Shown here: positions 8,986 to 18,651 of the stretch, one piece after another
Layout: the number at the start of each line of letters is the position of its first letter
Numbering within the stretch: the stretch's first letter is position 1
NCBI RefSeq assembly: GCF_032335695.1
Contig: NZ_JACTOJ010000001.1
Span: 303,723-367,722 of the forward strand
Source: JACTOJ01 sp032335695
GTDB lineage: Bacteria > Bacillota > Clostridia > Clostridiales > Clostridiaceae
Reading direction: 5' to 3'
DNA length: 64,000 nt
Translations under genes and position numbers: made by a program
The notes under the pieces: generated by a model
Seen by the model: the letters and a program-made list of their open reading frames with translations, nothing else
The model's database searches: none
Told to the model about the DNA's origin: nothing

Positions 8986-9720
8986 TCATAAGCCGCACTT
9001 TTGTATTGCTATCTGCCAGGTTAATTACTTTGTTTATATATTCTAAAGACTTTTCATATTCCTTAAGCTCATTATAATAAAGTCCAATATTAAATAAAAA
9101 TCCTATCTTTTTTCCATTATCCATTTCAGGAAATCTATCTAAAGCATAATTACAAGTATTTATTCCTTCTCTAAGATTACCCATATAAGAATACGTGTTA
9201 GAAAGCTTCTGTAATAGCTGAATTAACGGTTCAAATTCCATATCTAAATTCATAAGGCACTTAGTATTTTCATAATAAAGTGAAGCTTTTCAAAAGTCAT
9301 TCTTACTATAAAAATAATCGCCAGTGATCTCACAAATAATTATCTTTTTATCTATGAAATTCCATTCTAATAAAAATTCTTCAGCTTTCTTAAAACTTTC
9401 TACATACTTATCATCTTTATTTTCAGCAAGGGCTCTAAGCTCCTCAATGAATCCATCAAGTATCTTTCTAGCTTGAGTTTCTTCATCTTCTAATAGATAT
9501 TCTATGTCAATATCTATTGGAAGGTTTTTTTCTTTTAGTTTTTCTACAGCATGTTTCATAACTATTTCTGCGGTACTTCTAGTCAATTTAGCTTTGCTAT
9601 TTTCAATTTGCTTATAAGATTTCGGGTTATATCGGTGCCCACAATTTCATCCTGGTTTAATCCATATCTTTCCCTTAACCTTCTAAGCTTTTCACCTACA
9701 GGTATAACTCTACATTCCAC
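8985..9720 (-). pseudogene. Broken HTH-TPR transcriptional regulator
   Basis: On the minus strand a GTG at 9720 begins an HTH (GEKLRRLRERYGLNQDEIVG). The frame is lost after NLIS: restoring one C gives QIENSKAKLTRSTAEIV, so a single-base deletion is inferred. Downstream the frame runs through 9586-9290, stops at TGA after SKNDF (the family would have Trp, TGG), and resumes in the same frame with TPR-like helices (GINTCNYALDRFPE, NELKEYEKSLEYINKVI) down to about 8985, where the sequence is cut off. This layout resembles Rgg/PlcR-like peptide-sensing regulators. It is dead from a frameshift, a nonsense codon and a 3' truncation. Confidence 0.75.
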
Positions 9721-9731
9721 TCATATCTCAT

Positions 9732-9786
9732 CACCATTAAATGGTTATTACCATTGCATTATAACATGGTTAAAGGATATTTTAAC
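9732..9786 (-). promoter_or_regulatory. Probable promoter and operator of the broken HTH-TPR gene
   Basis: A near-palindrome AATGGTTATTACCATT (9740-9755) is flanked by two further half-sites (ACCATT at 9733-9738, ATGGTT at 9766-9771). On the minus strand TATAAT lies at 9763-9758. Such clustering fits an autoregulated HTH gene. The remaining sequence up to 10022 holds nothing that I recognise. Confidence 0.4.
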
Positions 9787-10022
9787 ATTTTTTTAATTTT
9801 TATTATTTTTCCAATATAAGTATGCAAATTTTTATAATGGAACATGATAAAATAGCTTCATTTTATGTTGATTTTAATTTTGAACTTTATTCATGAACTG
9901 AGTTGAAAATTCACTATAAAATGCAAAATATTTATATCTTTTCATTTATATGATATATAATTAAATAAATGAAAAGAGTTTTTTCAAATTGATTACTTTA
10001 GAATTAAGGAGGCAAAACAGTA

Positions 10023-10400
10023 ATGGGGTTTTGGATTTTTATGATGGTTATGGATTTATTAATTCCATTAATAATGATTATGTTGGGTAAATATTTCATC
10101 AAAAACGTACCAAAGGAAATCAACGAATTCTTTGGATATCGAACAACTATGTCTATGAAAAGCAAAGAAACGTGGGAGTTTGCACATCATTATTGTGGAA
10201 AGTTATGGTTAAAAGTAGGATGCATTATGATTGTTCTTTCTGCTATAGCTATGCTGTTTATAATTGGAAAGAGTATAAAAATTGTAGGAACTTTTGGTGG
10301 AATACTTTGTGGTATTCAACTTATTTTCTTAATTGGTTCTATATTTCCTACGGAGATAGCCTTAAAGAATAATTTTGATGAACATGGTAAAAGAAAATAG
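10023..10400 (+). CDS. SdpI/YhfL-family membrane protein
   Basis: 125 residues. AAGGAGG lies upstream of the ATG at 10023. Three hydrophobic helices alternate with a cytosolic loop bearing the family signature FFGYRTTMSMKSKETWEFAH (about 37-56). SdpI proteins give immunity to secreted toxins, and the SdpI-C family also includes proteins of unknown role. No toxin gene is adjacent. It lies between decayed genes yet is itself intact. Confidence 0.75.
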   Translation: MGFWIFMMVMDLLIPLIMIMLGKYFIKNVPKEINEFFGYRTTMSMKSKETWEFAHHYCGKLWLKVGCIMIVLSAIAMLFIIGKSIKIVGTFGGILCGIQLIFLIGSIFPTEIALKNNFDEHGKRK

Positions 10401-10550
10401 CATAAGCAAAATGAAGAGAAATTAATATACAATCGATCTCGGATAAAAAAATTACTTTGGAGCTGAACTTAAATTAAAGTATTATGGAACTAAAGAAAGA
10501 AATTAGGGCAAACGCTAATTAATATGAAATAAGAAATGGATGTTTAGAAA

Positions 10551-10973
10551 ATGGTAAAACAAGTAATTGTAATGAGAAAAGATCTACAAATGACTAAAGG
10601 TAAAATGATTGCACAAGGCAGTCATGCTTCCTTGGATGTAGTATTAAATATGTTTAAAAGCAGCAAAAGTATGGATGAAGGTGCTGCTGATGGGAATAAA
10701 GGAAAATATCAATTATCATTAGAAGTAAATAAGGGCTCAGACTTAGATGAATGGCTAAATGGTGGAGTTGCTAAAATATGCTTATATGTTAATTCTGAAA
10801 ATGAGCTAATGGATATTTACAACCAGACCAAGCAAAGTAATCTACCAGTTTCACTGATTGTTGATGCTGGAGTAACCATGTTTAAAGGGGTAAACACTGT
10901 AACTTGCTTGGCTATAGGACCTGCAAAATCAGAAGAGATAGATAAAATTACAGGCAGCTTGAAGCTGTTATAG
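10551..10973 (+). CDS. Peptidyl-tRNA hydrolase, Pth2 type
   Basis: 140 residues over almost the whole length of the Pth2 family. It has the N-terminal VIVMRKDLQMTKGKMIAQG with the conserved Lys and Gly-rich turn, a QGSHAS helix start, a central KICLYVNSENEL strand-helix, and the C-terminal TCLAIGPAKSEEIDKITG. Pth2 enzymes release peptides from peptidyl-tRNA. They are standard in archaea and eukaryotes and an extra enzyme in some bacteria, which usually rely on Pth1. The ribosome binding site is weak. An acquired origin is possible but not shown. Confidence 0.85.
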   Translation: MVKQVIVMRKDLQMTKGKMIAQGSHASLDVVLNMFKSSKSMDEGAADGNKGKYQLSLEVNKGSDLDEWLNGGVAKICLYVNSENELMDIYNQTKQSNLPVSLIVDAGVTMFKGVNTVTCLAIGPAKSEEIDKITGSLKLL

Positions 10974-11015
10974 CAAATATACTATCATGAAATAAAGAAG
11001 GTTTGAATATGGAAA

Positions 11016-11627
11016 ATGGGCCTTGGAAGGTATCTATTGGAGCAGATTTGTGAGAGATGGAAAAATCATTGTGATTTAATATTTTTGTTTGCCAACGATA
11101 GCGTGTTAGAGTATTATCCTAAATTTGGTTTTACAAAAAAGCAGGAATATGAATATTCTATGATTGTATTAGGCAAACAGAAGGTGACAATGGATAAGCT
11201 TCATATGAAAATAGAAGAAAATATTGAACTTGTGAAGGCACATTATAAAATTCTTTCTAATTATTCTGCCCTAAGTATGCTTGATAATGAAATACTTCAT
11301 GAATTTTATTATCAGGGAGTTTTTGCAGAGCATGTTTGGTATGACCAAGAAGCAAATCTAATATTCTGCATGGAGCAAGAAGATAATGCAGTTGTGGTTT
11401 ATGATATTTTAGGAAAATCCAATTTAACTTTAGAGGAAGTATCACAGCGCATTGCGTGGAACTTTAATATAGTAACAGAGCTGCAGTTTAGATTTACACC
11501 AGTGAACACGCAAGAGCTTGCAGTTAATCTTCACAAGGAAGAGGACACCACTCTATTTGTACGAGGAAATATGGAAAAAATATTTGATAGTAACAATTTG
11601 ATGTTTCCAGAAAATATTCATGCATAG
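11016..11627 (+). pseudogene. N-terminally truncated GNAT acetyltransferase
   Basis: The readable part begins inside the acetyl-CoA-binding motif (GLGRYLLEQICERW) and continues through VLEYYPKFGFTKKQEY, the last strand of a GNAT fold, then a second domain of about 140 residues. The first three strands of the acetyltransferase are missing and no ribosome binding site fits the ATG at 11016. A 5' deletion or rearrangement is inferred, probably from the same process that broke neighbouring genes. The C-terminal domain has no stop codons, so the loss may be recent. Confidence 0.65.
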
Positions 11628-11657
11628 CTGCTAATATCTTTAATAGTGTTTTTTATT

Positions 11658-11686
11658 TTGCAAAAGATGTCAATTTATGTTAAAAT
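11658..11686 (+). promoter_or_regulatory. SigA-type promoter of the 11.7 kb lipoprotein
   Basis: TTGCAA (11658-11663), 17 bases, TAAAAT (11681-11686), 31 bases before the ATG. Confidence 0.65.
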
Positions 11687-11717
11687 AAATATTATTTTTG
11701 CAAAGAGATGAGATAAA

Positions 11718-12278
11718 ATGAAAAACATTACAAAAAAGTTAGCGGTATTATTGGTAGCTAGTGCCTTTGTGCTTTCTGGCTGTGAGCAAACAGATAGTGC
11801 GGTTACCAGCAAACCTGAAACAAAAACTCAGCAAAGTGGCAATAGTGTTGTAACAACTGGCAATACAAATACCGCTGATAAAGCTTCAAGTAGCAACTCG
11901 GACCAAGCAGCAAAACCAACTTCTCAAGTCAATAATCAGGCACCGACTAAAAGTAATACTGAAACTAAGGCTTCAACTACTGCACCGGCGTCTACTCCAG
12001 CACCTGTACAAAAAGAAAATGTAAGCTTTTCAGTAAGCGTAAGTGATTCTACTCCATCAAAAAATGAAAGAATTACTATTAATGTTAGCGGCCCTGGTGG
12101 AACCTTTGTAGGACAATGTAACTACAAAAGTAAGAATACACCTATAAGTGGGAATGTGGGCGCTCCAATAAAGGTAGACATAAGCAGGGCTACAGCAGGG
12201 TATACTGTGAATGTGGACATAACTATAACATATAAGGGCAATACATATAATGCTGAAACCTCATTTACTCCAAAATAG
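11718..12278 (+). CDS. Lipoprotein with Ser/Thr/Pro-rich linker and beta domain
   Basis: 186 residues. The signal peptide ends in the lipobox LSGC (Cys 22). A low-complexity linker rich in Thr, Ser, Asn, Gln and Pro (about 25-105) should span the cell wall. The C-terminal 80 residues (VSFSVSVSDSTPSKNERITI...) look like an immunoglobulin-like or invasin-like beta sandwich. The function is unknown. It has its own promoter. It is followed by a second lipoprotein gene 100 bases downstream, and both precede the deacetylase remnant, suggesting an old cell-surface cluster. Confidence 0.75.
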   Translation: MKNITKKLAVLLVASAFVLSGCEQTDSAVTSKPETKTQQSGNSVVTTGNTNTADKASSSNSDQAAKPTSQVNNQAPTKSNTETKASTTAPASTPAPVQKENVSFSVSVSDSTPSKNERITINVSGPGGTFVGQCNYKSKNTPISGNVGAPIKVDISRATAGYTVNVDITITYKGNTYNAETSFTPK

Positions 12279-12378
12279 AAATTTATTCAAGAACCTTAAA
12301 ACTATTTGGGCGTATTGAATAGTATAGAATACAAGAATATAACATTTTTTACTTTGATTATATATTAGGAGTGATTGT

Positions 12379-13506
12379 ATGAATGGTAAAATACTAAGTA
12401 TACTTATGGTACTTATATTAGGTATTTCAGTTACTGCATGTTCAAATAAAAATAGCGGTTCAAACTCAGATAATAAAAGTATAAATACAGATGCTAAGGT
12501 AGCCTCTGTGGATGATAATAAAAATTCAAAGACTCAATTATTAGCCGATGATAATACAAACCAAGCAATTGAAGCCTATAAAGCAGTATTGGAAAATAAA
12601 GCTGAATTTTATAGCAGTGATAATAAAAAGGATGTATACTTGAAGGATTTTTTGACTAATGGAGAAATTTATGAAACTACCTTCAAATTAAAACATTTTG
12701 CAGTACTTGATTTGGATGGAGATGGAAGGCCTGAAGTTGTGCTGGAATTAACTACTGGAGATTTCGTAGAATTTTACGAAGTATTACATTATAATGGCAA
12801 GAAAGTCAACGGATATATTCAGGTGCTGAGAGGTTTTGCTAATCTCAAAGCAGATGGATCAGTTGGTTTCTCAAATAGTGCCTTTAACAATGGATATGGG
12901 AAAATTAGCTTTGAAAATGATGTTAGTAAACTACAGATTTTGGGCTATAAGGACTCAGTGCAAAAAGGTGATGATTTAACCCACACATACTATATTGATA
13001 ACAAGGCTGTTACTGAAGAGGCTTATAATAATTTTACTAAAGCACAAGATAATAAAAAGGACGCGGTTTGGTATGATTTTAATACGGACAATATTGAAAT
13101 TAAAATAACTGATATTAAATCTAGTACAGAAAGCAATGACGTTAATCAAAAGACTAAAAAGCAAGAATATAAAGACAAACTAGATAAAATTCAAGCAGGG
13201 TTCAAGAGTTCTGACAATAAATCTGCTTCCACTAATGATATGTACCAACAAGCCTGTGAGGAATATAAGCAATGGGATGATGAATTAAATGCTATTTATG
13301 GAATCTTGAAGGGTCAGCTATCTTCAAGTGATATGAAAAATTTACAGACCGAAGAGCTTGGGTGGATTAAAGATAGAGATGCTAAAGCTAAAAAAGCTTC
13401 AGCAGAAATGGCAGGTGGCACTATGGAAAAGGTATTATATGAAGGATCTTTAGCAGATTCCACAAAAGAAAGATGCTATGAATTAGTGGATAAGTATATG
13501 AAATGA
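12379..13506 (+). CDS. Lipoprotein with C-terminal LprI-like (DUF1311) domain
   Basis: 375 residues. Signal peptide with lipobox VTAC (Cys 21). A middle domain (about 50-220) contains DLDGDGRPEVVLEL, a calcium-loop-like motif seen in many Clostridium surface proteins. The C-terminus (about 285-370) matches the LprI/DUF1311 pattern: Cys, WDDELNAIYGILKGQL, LQTEELGWIKDRD and a second Cys near the end, expected to form a disulphide. LprI from Mycobacterium inhibits lysozyme; that activity is not established for this family broadly. The stop overlaps the next open frame (ATGA). Confidence 0.75.
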   Translation: MNGKILSILMVLILGISVTACSNKNSGSNSDNKSINTDAKVASVDDNKNSKTQLLADDNTNQAIEAYKAVLENKAEFYSSDNKKDVYLKDFLTNGEIYETTFKLKHFAVLDLDGDGRPEVVLELTTGDFVEFYEVLHYNGKKVNGYIQVLRGFANLKADGSVGFSNSAFNNGYGKISFENDVSKLQILGYKDSVQKGDDLTHTYYIDNKAVTEEAYNNFTKAQDNKKDAVWYDFNTDNIEIKITDIKSSTESNDVNQKTKKQEYKDKLDKIQAGFKSSDNKSASTNDMYQQACEEYKQWDDELNAIYGILKGQLSSSDMKNLQTEELGWIKDRDAKAKKASAEMAGGTMEKVLYEGSLADSTKERCYELVDKYMK

Positions 13507-14072
13507 TGGGGATGGCAATGATTTATACAACTAAAAACACAATTCTATTTGAATCCATAAAAGCACTTACCTTATTTGAGAATGTACAGCAATTACCATC
13601 TATTGCAGCTAACCAAACTCAAGAAGCCAAGCCACCGGCTGCAAAACCAACTGCACCGCAAAATCCAGTTGCACAACCACCAGTTCCTAAGGTGAAAAAG
13701 GTTGCATATTTAACCTTTGATGATGGACCTTCTGGAAATGTAACTCCAAAAATGCTAGATACCTTAAAAAAGTATGGAATTAAGGCCACCTTTTTCTTGA
13801 TTGGGAAAAATACTGTTGGGAATGAGGCTGTGGTAAAAAGAATTAAGGCAGAGGGACACGTAATTGGAAATCACAGCTATAGCCATGATGCAGAGTTTCC
13901 TGAGAACAAGACTCCTCAGTAGCTTTTGCAAAATATAAAAATGACATCTAGACATAAGAATAATCTAATTGTTCTTATGCATACCTCTGCTCAGAGGCAG
14001 AATTCTGCTGATGCACTTCCTAGTATAATAGAATATCTTAAAAGTGAAGGCTATTCATTTGATGTGCTGTAG
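13503..14072 (+). pseudogene. Internally deleted polysaccharide deacetylase
   Basis: After a short N-terminus and a Pro/Ala-rich linker the frame reads VAYLTFDDGPSGNVTP (NodB motif 1) and HVIGNHSYSHD (motif 2), then reaches TAG at 13920-13922. Without changing frame it resumes with a C-terminal NodB segment (KNNLIVLMHTSA...DALPSIIEYLKSEGYSF) and ends at TAG 14070-14072. About 80-100 residues that should lie between these parts, including motif 3, are missing. An internal deletion is therefore inferred. Intact relatives deacetylate peptidoglycan or other polysaccharides. Confidence 0.8.
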
Positions 14073-14080
14073 AAATAATA

Positions 14081-14174
14081 AGTAAGAAGTAAGGTTGAAG
14101 AAATAAGGTGAGGAATCAGTTTGGCAAACTGATTTCTTAAATACCTCTTCACTCTTACTTATTCCTTCTTACAT
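14081..14174. repeat. Imperfect long inverted repeat with perfect inner hairpin
   Basis: The inner arms AATCAGTTTG (14114-14123) and CAAACTGATT (14125-14134) are perfect. The outer flanks, AGTAAGAAGTAAGG on the left and a TTACTTATTCCTTCTTAC stretch on the right, are imperfectly complementary. It could be a bidirectional terminator between two converging remnants or a small palindromic mobile repeat. Confidence 0.5.
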
Positions 14175-14179
14175 ACTGT

Positions 14180-14728
14180 TCACTCTCCTCTTTTTCTCAA
14201 ATTAAAATTTTCAAGGGGTTCTAGTCCTCTCAAAACTGATTTTGTAATATTAAGACTACCATTTATATCTGTTCTGATTTTCCACTGGATTAAAAAAATA
14301 TTTCCATCAGAAATTTCCATGCCATGTATTCCACTAGAACGTATACAGGAACCATCATTAAAATATGGTAATTACTTGTGCTTCGGGAAATGTGGCCTAT
14401 GAGTATTACCGTAGCTTATCATAGTTTTATTATTTTCAATCCAATCAGCATAAATACGTTCAATTTTATGAATTTTTTCAGAATTTTTTACTAGACTTGC
14501 AGGATTTATGAGGCCTACGGAATGGAGAAATCTTCAAAAATATCTTACGGTGAGCATATTAAAATGCCACAACCTATCATTCATCCTATCTCCTTGGTGA
14601 CCATGAATAGCTAGTATTTCCTCTTCATTGTAATCATCATAAAATTTATAATAATTATTCTTAACAAAATCGCTATATTTTAGCTGAATATTGTGGTTAC
14701 CGTACAGCATAATCAGTTTACTATTTTA
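14180..14728 (-). pseudogene. Decayed paralogue of the metallophosphoesterase at 27252-28166
   Basis: The minus strand matches the intact gene at 27252-28166 through most of its C-terminal two thirds, including the metal-site equivalents (GNHN-like and GHQ-like segments) and the stretch around YRFLH...GLINPAS. It lacks the N-terminal SDCHRG region, has lost the roughly 75 bases that encode the segment after YDDYNEE, and carries several stops and frame changes. It ends at a TGA at 14180-14182. The parent must have been a duplicate or a horizontally acquired relative, since the divergence is substantial. Confidence 0.85.
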
Positions 14729-14820
14729 ATTACAATTAAATATTAATATATTTAAGGATTATTTAATAATTGACATTTTATAATAGGATTGTAGTAAATA
14801 ATTTATGAGAGGTAAGATTT

Positions 14821-17193
14821 ATGTTTTTTAGAATACTAAAGAGAGATTTAAAACGAAAAAAGTCTATGAATATTATTCTTTTAATATTCATTATTTTGGC
14901 GGCTACCTTTTTGGCCAGCAGTGTAAATAATTTAATAACCATATCACAGTCCATTAATTATTTTCATGACAAAGCTAAAGCACCGGATTACATTATTTCT
15001 TCCTATGGCAAGGATGACAATAAGGAATTCAATGCTTGGCTTAATAGCTCAAAGCTAATAGATGATTATGATGTGGACAGCTCCACCGTATTATCTAAAG
15101 AAAATATTAAGATAGAGAAAAATAGCACAGAAATGGCATTTGAACCCTTTGGCAATATTTTTATAGAAGCTCAGCCTAAAAAGTTTGGCAAACTACTGGA
15201 TGATAAGGGAAATGAAGTGAAGCTAAAGCCTGGAGAAATAGCTTTTTCCATACCGGACAAGGTGAAAAATAATTTGAAGCAGGGAGATAAGGTAAGGATA
15301 ACTCTTGGCAATATAAATAAGGAATTCACAATAAAATTATTCACCAAGGATGCTATTTTTGGTTCCAGCATGAATGAGACAAAGAGGCTTCTCATAAGTG
15401 ATGAGGATTATGAAGTATTTAAAGCTTACAAGGAAGCTGGCATTATGAACAACTATTATATAATGTCAAAGGATACAGCAGCCCTAGAAAAAGAATTTAA
15501 GCATATAAATTGCAATACAATTATAAATTTTGATAAGTCATTTATTAACCAAAGCTTTGTTTTGGATATGCTTCCTTCAGCAATTTTAATTATAGTTAGC
15601 CTTTGCCTTATTATAATTTCATTTTTGATTTTAAGATTTACAATTATTTTTACTCTTCAGGATGATTTTAAGGAAATAGGCATAATGAAGGCTATAGGTA
15701 TTAAAGATTTTCAAATTAAAAAGCTTTATTTAATAAAATATTTTGCAATAACAATTGTAGGGGCATTAATTGGCTTTGGCGCAAGCTTCTATTTCAGTGA
15801 TGTTCTGCTTGAAGAATCCTCTGCAAATATATTGATGAAGGCATCTTCGAGAAATAGTATGGTAAATGCTGTATGTTCCATCTTTATAGTTTTAATAGTA
15901 ATTTTGTTTTGCTATATGTGTACAAGAAGGTTAAATAAATTTTCTGCAATAGATGCTATAAGAAATGGAAGCACGGGTGAAAGTTTTAAGAGCAAAGGTG
16001 GCTTTAAGCTAAGAAAATATGGGAAGGTAACAGTACCTTTTTTCTTGGCATTAAATGATATTACACATAATATTAGGCGGTTTGTAGTATTGATTTTAAC
16101 CTTCTGCATAGGAACTATTTTGATCATAGTACCTATGAATGCCATAAACACCTTGAAGGACGGACATATAATTAGGAGCTTTGGCTTAGAGTATAGTGAT
16201 GTATTAATAGAACCGGATAACATGGATAAATATATTAAAGATATGAGTAAAGCTGAATATATAAATGATTTAAATAAGCTAGAGGAAAACTTTAGTGCCA
16301 AGGGAATGAATATGAAATTGTATGGACAGGTAATTTATAGACTGAAGTTTTATGCTGGGGACAAGGATAATGTGCTTACATTAATGTCATTGCAATCAAT
16401 TAACAAAGATACTCCCAACAATAATGTTTTGAAGGGCAGAATGCCAAGGCTTGAAAATGAAATAGCCTTAACAGAAAGTGTAGCCAATAAATTAAAGGTG
16501 TCCATAGGAGATACTGTGACTATGCAATTGGGAAATAGTAAAAAGGAACTGATAGTAACAGGCCTATATGAAAGCATGACCAATATGGGACAATCGGTTA
16601 GATTAAGTCCTGCCATGGATATGGACTTTAAATATTTAGCACTACTTTTCCCATTTCAAGGGAATTTTCAAGGAAGCACGGATCCACAAGCATTGATAGA
16701 CAAGCTGAAGAAGGAATACCCTAGCTATTCTATCAAAAATCCTCAGCAATATGTGTCAAGATTTTTAGGCAGCTCCTTGGAGCAGTTGGGTGCTATGAAA
16801 AATTTAATTGTTCTGATAGTTATAGCAATTAATGCCTTAATCACAATATTGATGGTGAAGACCTTCATTAACAAGGAAAAAGGGGAAATAGCAATGCTTA
16901 AAAGCATAGGTTTTAGGAATGGCGCCATTAGGTATTGGCAGACCGCAAGAATAAGCATGGTGCTTACTGTGGGTATTATATTAGCCATAATATCCTCTAA
17001 GTTTTTCTCAAGTATTACCATAGGCCAGATATTTGGCATGATGGGAGTTCATAACATTGAATACAAGATAGATGCAAAAGAGGTATATTTATTTTACCCC
17101 TTGGTGCTGCTTGTGATAACTACAGCTATTGCTTACTTTAGCTCAGGCTTAATTAAAAAAGTAGATCTAAAAGAAATAAACAATATGGAATAA
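14821..17193 (+). CDS. ABC transporter permease with two FtsX domains (peptide resistance type)
   Basis: 790 residues. One N-terminal helix (about 18-38) is followed by a long extracellular domain, then three helices (250-375) forming the first FtsX unit, another extracellular domain with the MacB-like pattern VANKLKVSIGDTV, and a second FtsX unit near the C-terminus (about 665-785). Both cytosolic joints carry the coupling pattern (GIMKAIGIKDFQIKK; AMLKSIGFRNGAIRYW). It is followed 15 bases later by its ATPase and then a two-component pair, the order of BceAB/VraFG-like antimicrobial peptide detoxification modules. Substrate unknown; the RiPP locus downstream is a candidate. Confidence 0.85.
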   Translation: MFFRILKRDLKRKKSMNIILLIFIILAATFLASSVNNLITISQSINYFHDKAKAPDYIISSYGKDDNKEFNAWLNSSKLIDDYDVDSSTVLSKENIKIEKNSTEMAFEPFGNIFIEAQPKKFGKLLDDKGNEVKLKPGEIAFSIPDKVKNNLKQGDKVRITLGNINKEFTIKLFTKDAIFGSSMNETKRLLISDEDYEVFKAYKEAGIMNNYYIMSKDTAALEKEFKHINCNTIINFDKSFINQSFVLDMLPSAILIIVSLCLIIISFLILRFTIIFTLQDDFKEIGIMKAIGIKDFQIKKLYLIKYFAITIVGALIGFGASFYFSDVLLEESSANILMKASSRNSMVNAVCSIFIVLIVILFCYMCTRRLNKFSAIDAIRNGSTGESFKSKGGFKLRKYGKVTVPFFLALNDITHNIRRFVVLILTFCIGTILIIVPMNAINTLKDGHIIRSFGLEYSDVLIEPDNMDKYIKDMSKAEYINDLNKLEENFSAKGMNMKLYGQVIYRLKFYAGDKDNVLTLMSLQSINKDTPNNNVLKGRMPRLENEIALTESVANKLKVSIGDTVTMQLGNSKKELIVTGLYESMTNMGQSVRLSPAMDMDFKYLALLFPFQGNFQGSTDPQALIDKLKKEYPSYSIKNPQQYVSRFLGSSLEQLGAMKNLIVLIVIAINALITILMVKTFINKEKGEIAMLKSIGFRNGAIRYWQTARISMVLTVGIILAIISSKFFSSITIGQIFGMMGVHNIEYKIDAKEVYLFYPLVLLVITTAIAYFSSGLIKKVDLKEINNME

Positions 17194-17207
17194 GGTGGGA
17201 ATTATAT

Positions 17208-17969
17208 ATGGAATCATTAAAGGTTGTAGATTTGTGTAAAACCTATATTGTAAATAAGGTGCAGAATAATGTGTTAAGAAATATAAATTTTGAAATCCAG
17301 CAGGGAGAAATGGTGGCAGTGATGGGACCCAGCGGCTCAGGAAAATCAACCCTCCTCTATGTAACCAGTGGAATGGATAGTTTAACTGCAGGCAAGGTCA
17401 ATTATTTTGGGAGAGATATTGAAAGCCTTTCCTCAAATGAAATCAGCGATTTAAGACTGGATGAAATGGGATTTATTTTTCAGCAGATGCATATGTTAAA
17501 AAATCTTTCAATATATGATAATATTATACTACCATCATATCAATCAAAAAAGCTGAGAGATAAGAAGAAAATTAATGATAGGGCTAAAGAGCTTATGCAT
17601 AAGCTTGAAATTAGCCAAATTGCTGAAAATGATATAAACCAGGTTTCAGGAGGACAGCTGCAAAGGGCCTGCATTTGCAGAAGTCTTATTAATTCTCCTA
17701 AAATGATTTTTGCAGATGAGCCTACAGGGGCGCTAAATCAGCAAAACTCAAAAGAGGTTATGAAAGAACTTAATAGAATTAATAGAGATGGTACAACAGT
17801 GATGCTAGTTACTCATGATATGAAGGTAGCGGCAAAGTGTGATAGAATAATGTATATTGAAGATGGAGCTATAAAAGGGAATATTGTGCTTGGCAAGTTC
17901 CTTGAGGAAAATAGCTTTAAGGACAGGGAAAGAAAGGTAAATAATTGGCTAATGGAAATGGGATGGTAA
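17208..17969 (+). CDS. ABC transporter ATP-binding protein, partner of the FtsX permease
   Basis: 253 residues of the MacB/LolD/BceA class. Walker A GPSGSGKST (about 43-51), Q-loop FIFQQMHM, signature VSGGQLQRACICRSL, Walker B MIFADEPTGAL and H-loop VTHD are all present, so it should be active. The start has GGTGGGAATTAT upstream. It overlaps nothing but is one base from the response regulator, so permease, ATPase, regulator and kinase form one operon. Confidence 0.92.
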   Translation: MESLKVVDLCKTYIVNKVQNNVLRNINFEIQQGEMVAVMGPSGSGKSTLLYVTSGMDSLTAGKVNYFGRDIESLSSNEISDLRLDEMGFIFQQMHMLKNLSIYDNIILPSYQSKKLRDKKKINDRAKELMHKLEISQIAENDINQVSGGQLQRACICRSLINSPKMIFADEPTGALNQQNSKEVMKELNRINRDGTTVMLVTHDMKVAAKCDRIMYIEDGAIKGNIVLGKFLEENSFKDRERKVNNWLMEMGW

Positions 17970-17970
17970 A

Positions 17971-18651
17971 ATGGTGGATTTGCTTCTGGTAGAGGATAAT
18001 TTAGAGCTTGGGGATTTAATAGGCAGCTTTTTAAAAAAGGATGGCTTTACTATTACGAAGGTGGAAAGTGGAGAGGCAGCCCTAGAGTATTTGGAAAATG
18101 ATACTTGCAAAATAGTGCTTCTGGACATTATGCTTCCTGGAATAGATGGTTTTAGTGTTTGCTCTTCTATAAGAGAGAAACAGGATACTCCAATTGTTAT
18201 TATAAGTGCCAAGGTTGGGAAAGAGGATAAGATTAATGGCTTTAGCCTTGGAGCTGATGATTATATTGAAAAACCAGTGGATGTGGACATTTTAAGTGCA
18301 AAGCTTTCAGTGCTTATGAAAAGAAATTATGAATTGAAAGATCACCGTAAAATTATTAATTCAGGAGCTATTTCAATAAACAAGGAAGCACATCAGGTGT
18401 ATGTGAATGGAAAACTTATCAATATGACCTCTAAGGAATTTGAATTATTGCTGTTGCTGGTGGAAAATCCAAATAAAACTTTGAGGAAAGACTTTTTATT
18501 CAATAAGGTTTGGGGAAAAGATAGCTTTAGCGAGGATCAAACTATTACCGTTCACATTAAGATGCTTAGGGACAAGATTGAGGATAATCCAAAACAGCCT
18601 AAGAGAATTGTCACCCTATGGGGAGTAGGCTATAAATATGAAGAAATTTGA
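17971..18651 (+). CDS. OmpR-family response regulator
   Basis: 226 residues: receiver domain with acidic pocket (LVEDN), phospho-acceptor Asp in VLLDIMLPG (about 51), Thr/Ser (IISAK) and Lys (EKPVD), then a winged-helix C-terminus (TSKEFELLLLLVENPNKTLRK; TITVHIKMLRDKI; GVGYKYE). It probably activates the transporter genes upstream when the partner kinase senses a peptide. Its end overlaps the kinase start by 14 bases. Confidence 0.92.
   Translation: MVDLLLVEDNLELGDLIGSFLKKDGFTITKVESGEAALEYLENDTCKIVLLDIMLPGIDGFSVCSSIREKQDTPIVIISAKVGKEDKINGFSLGADDYIEKPVDVDILSAKLSVLMKRNYELKDHRKIINSGAISINKEAHQVYVNGKLINMTSKEFELLLLLVENPNKTLRKDFLFNKVWGKDSFSEDQTITVHIKMLRDKIEDNPKQPKRIVTLWGVGYKYEEI

Noticed and set aside
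14081..14174. CRISPR or tandem repeat
   Set aside because: There is one palindrome only, no regularly spaced direct repeats.
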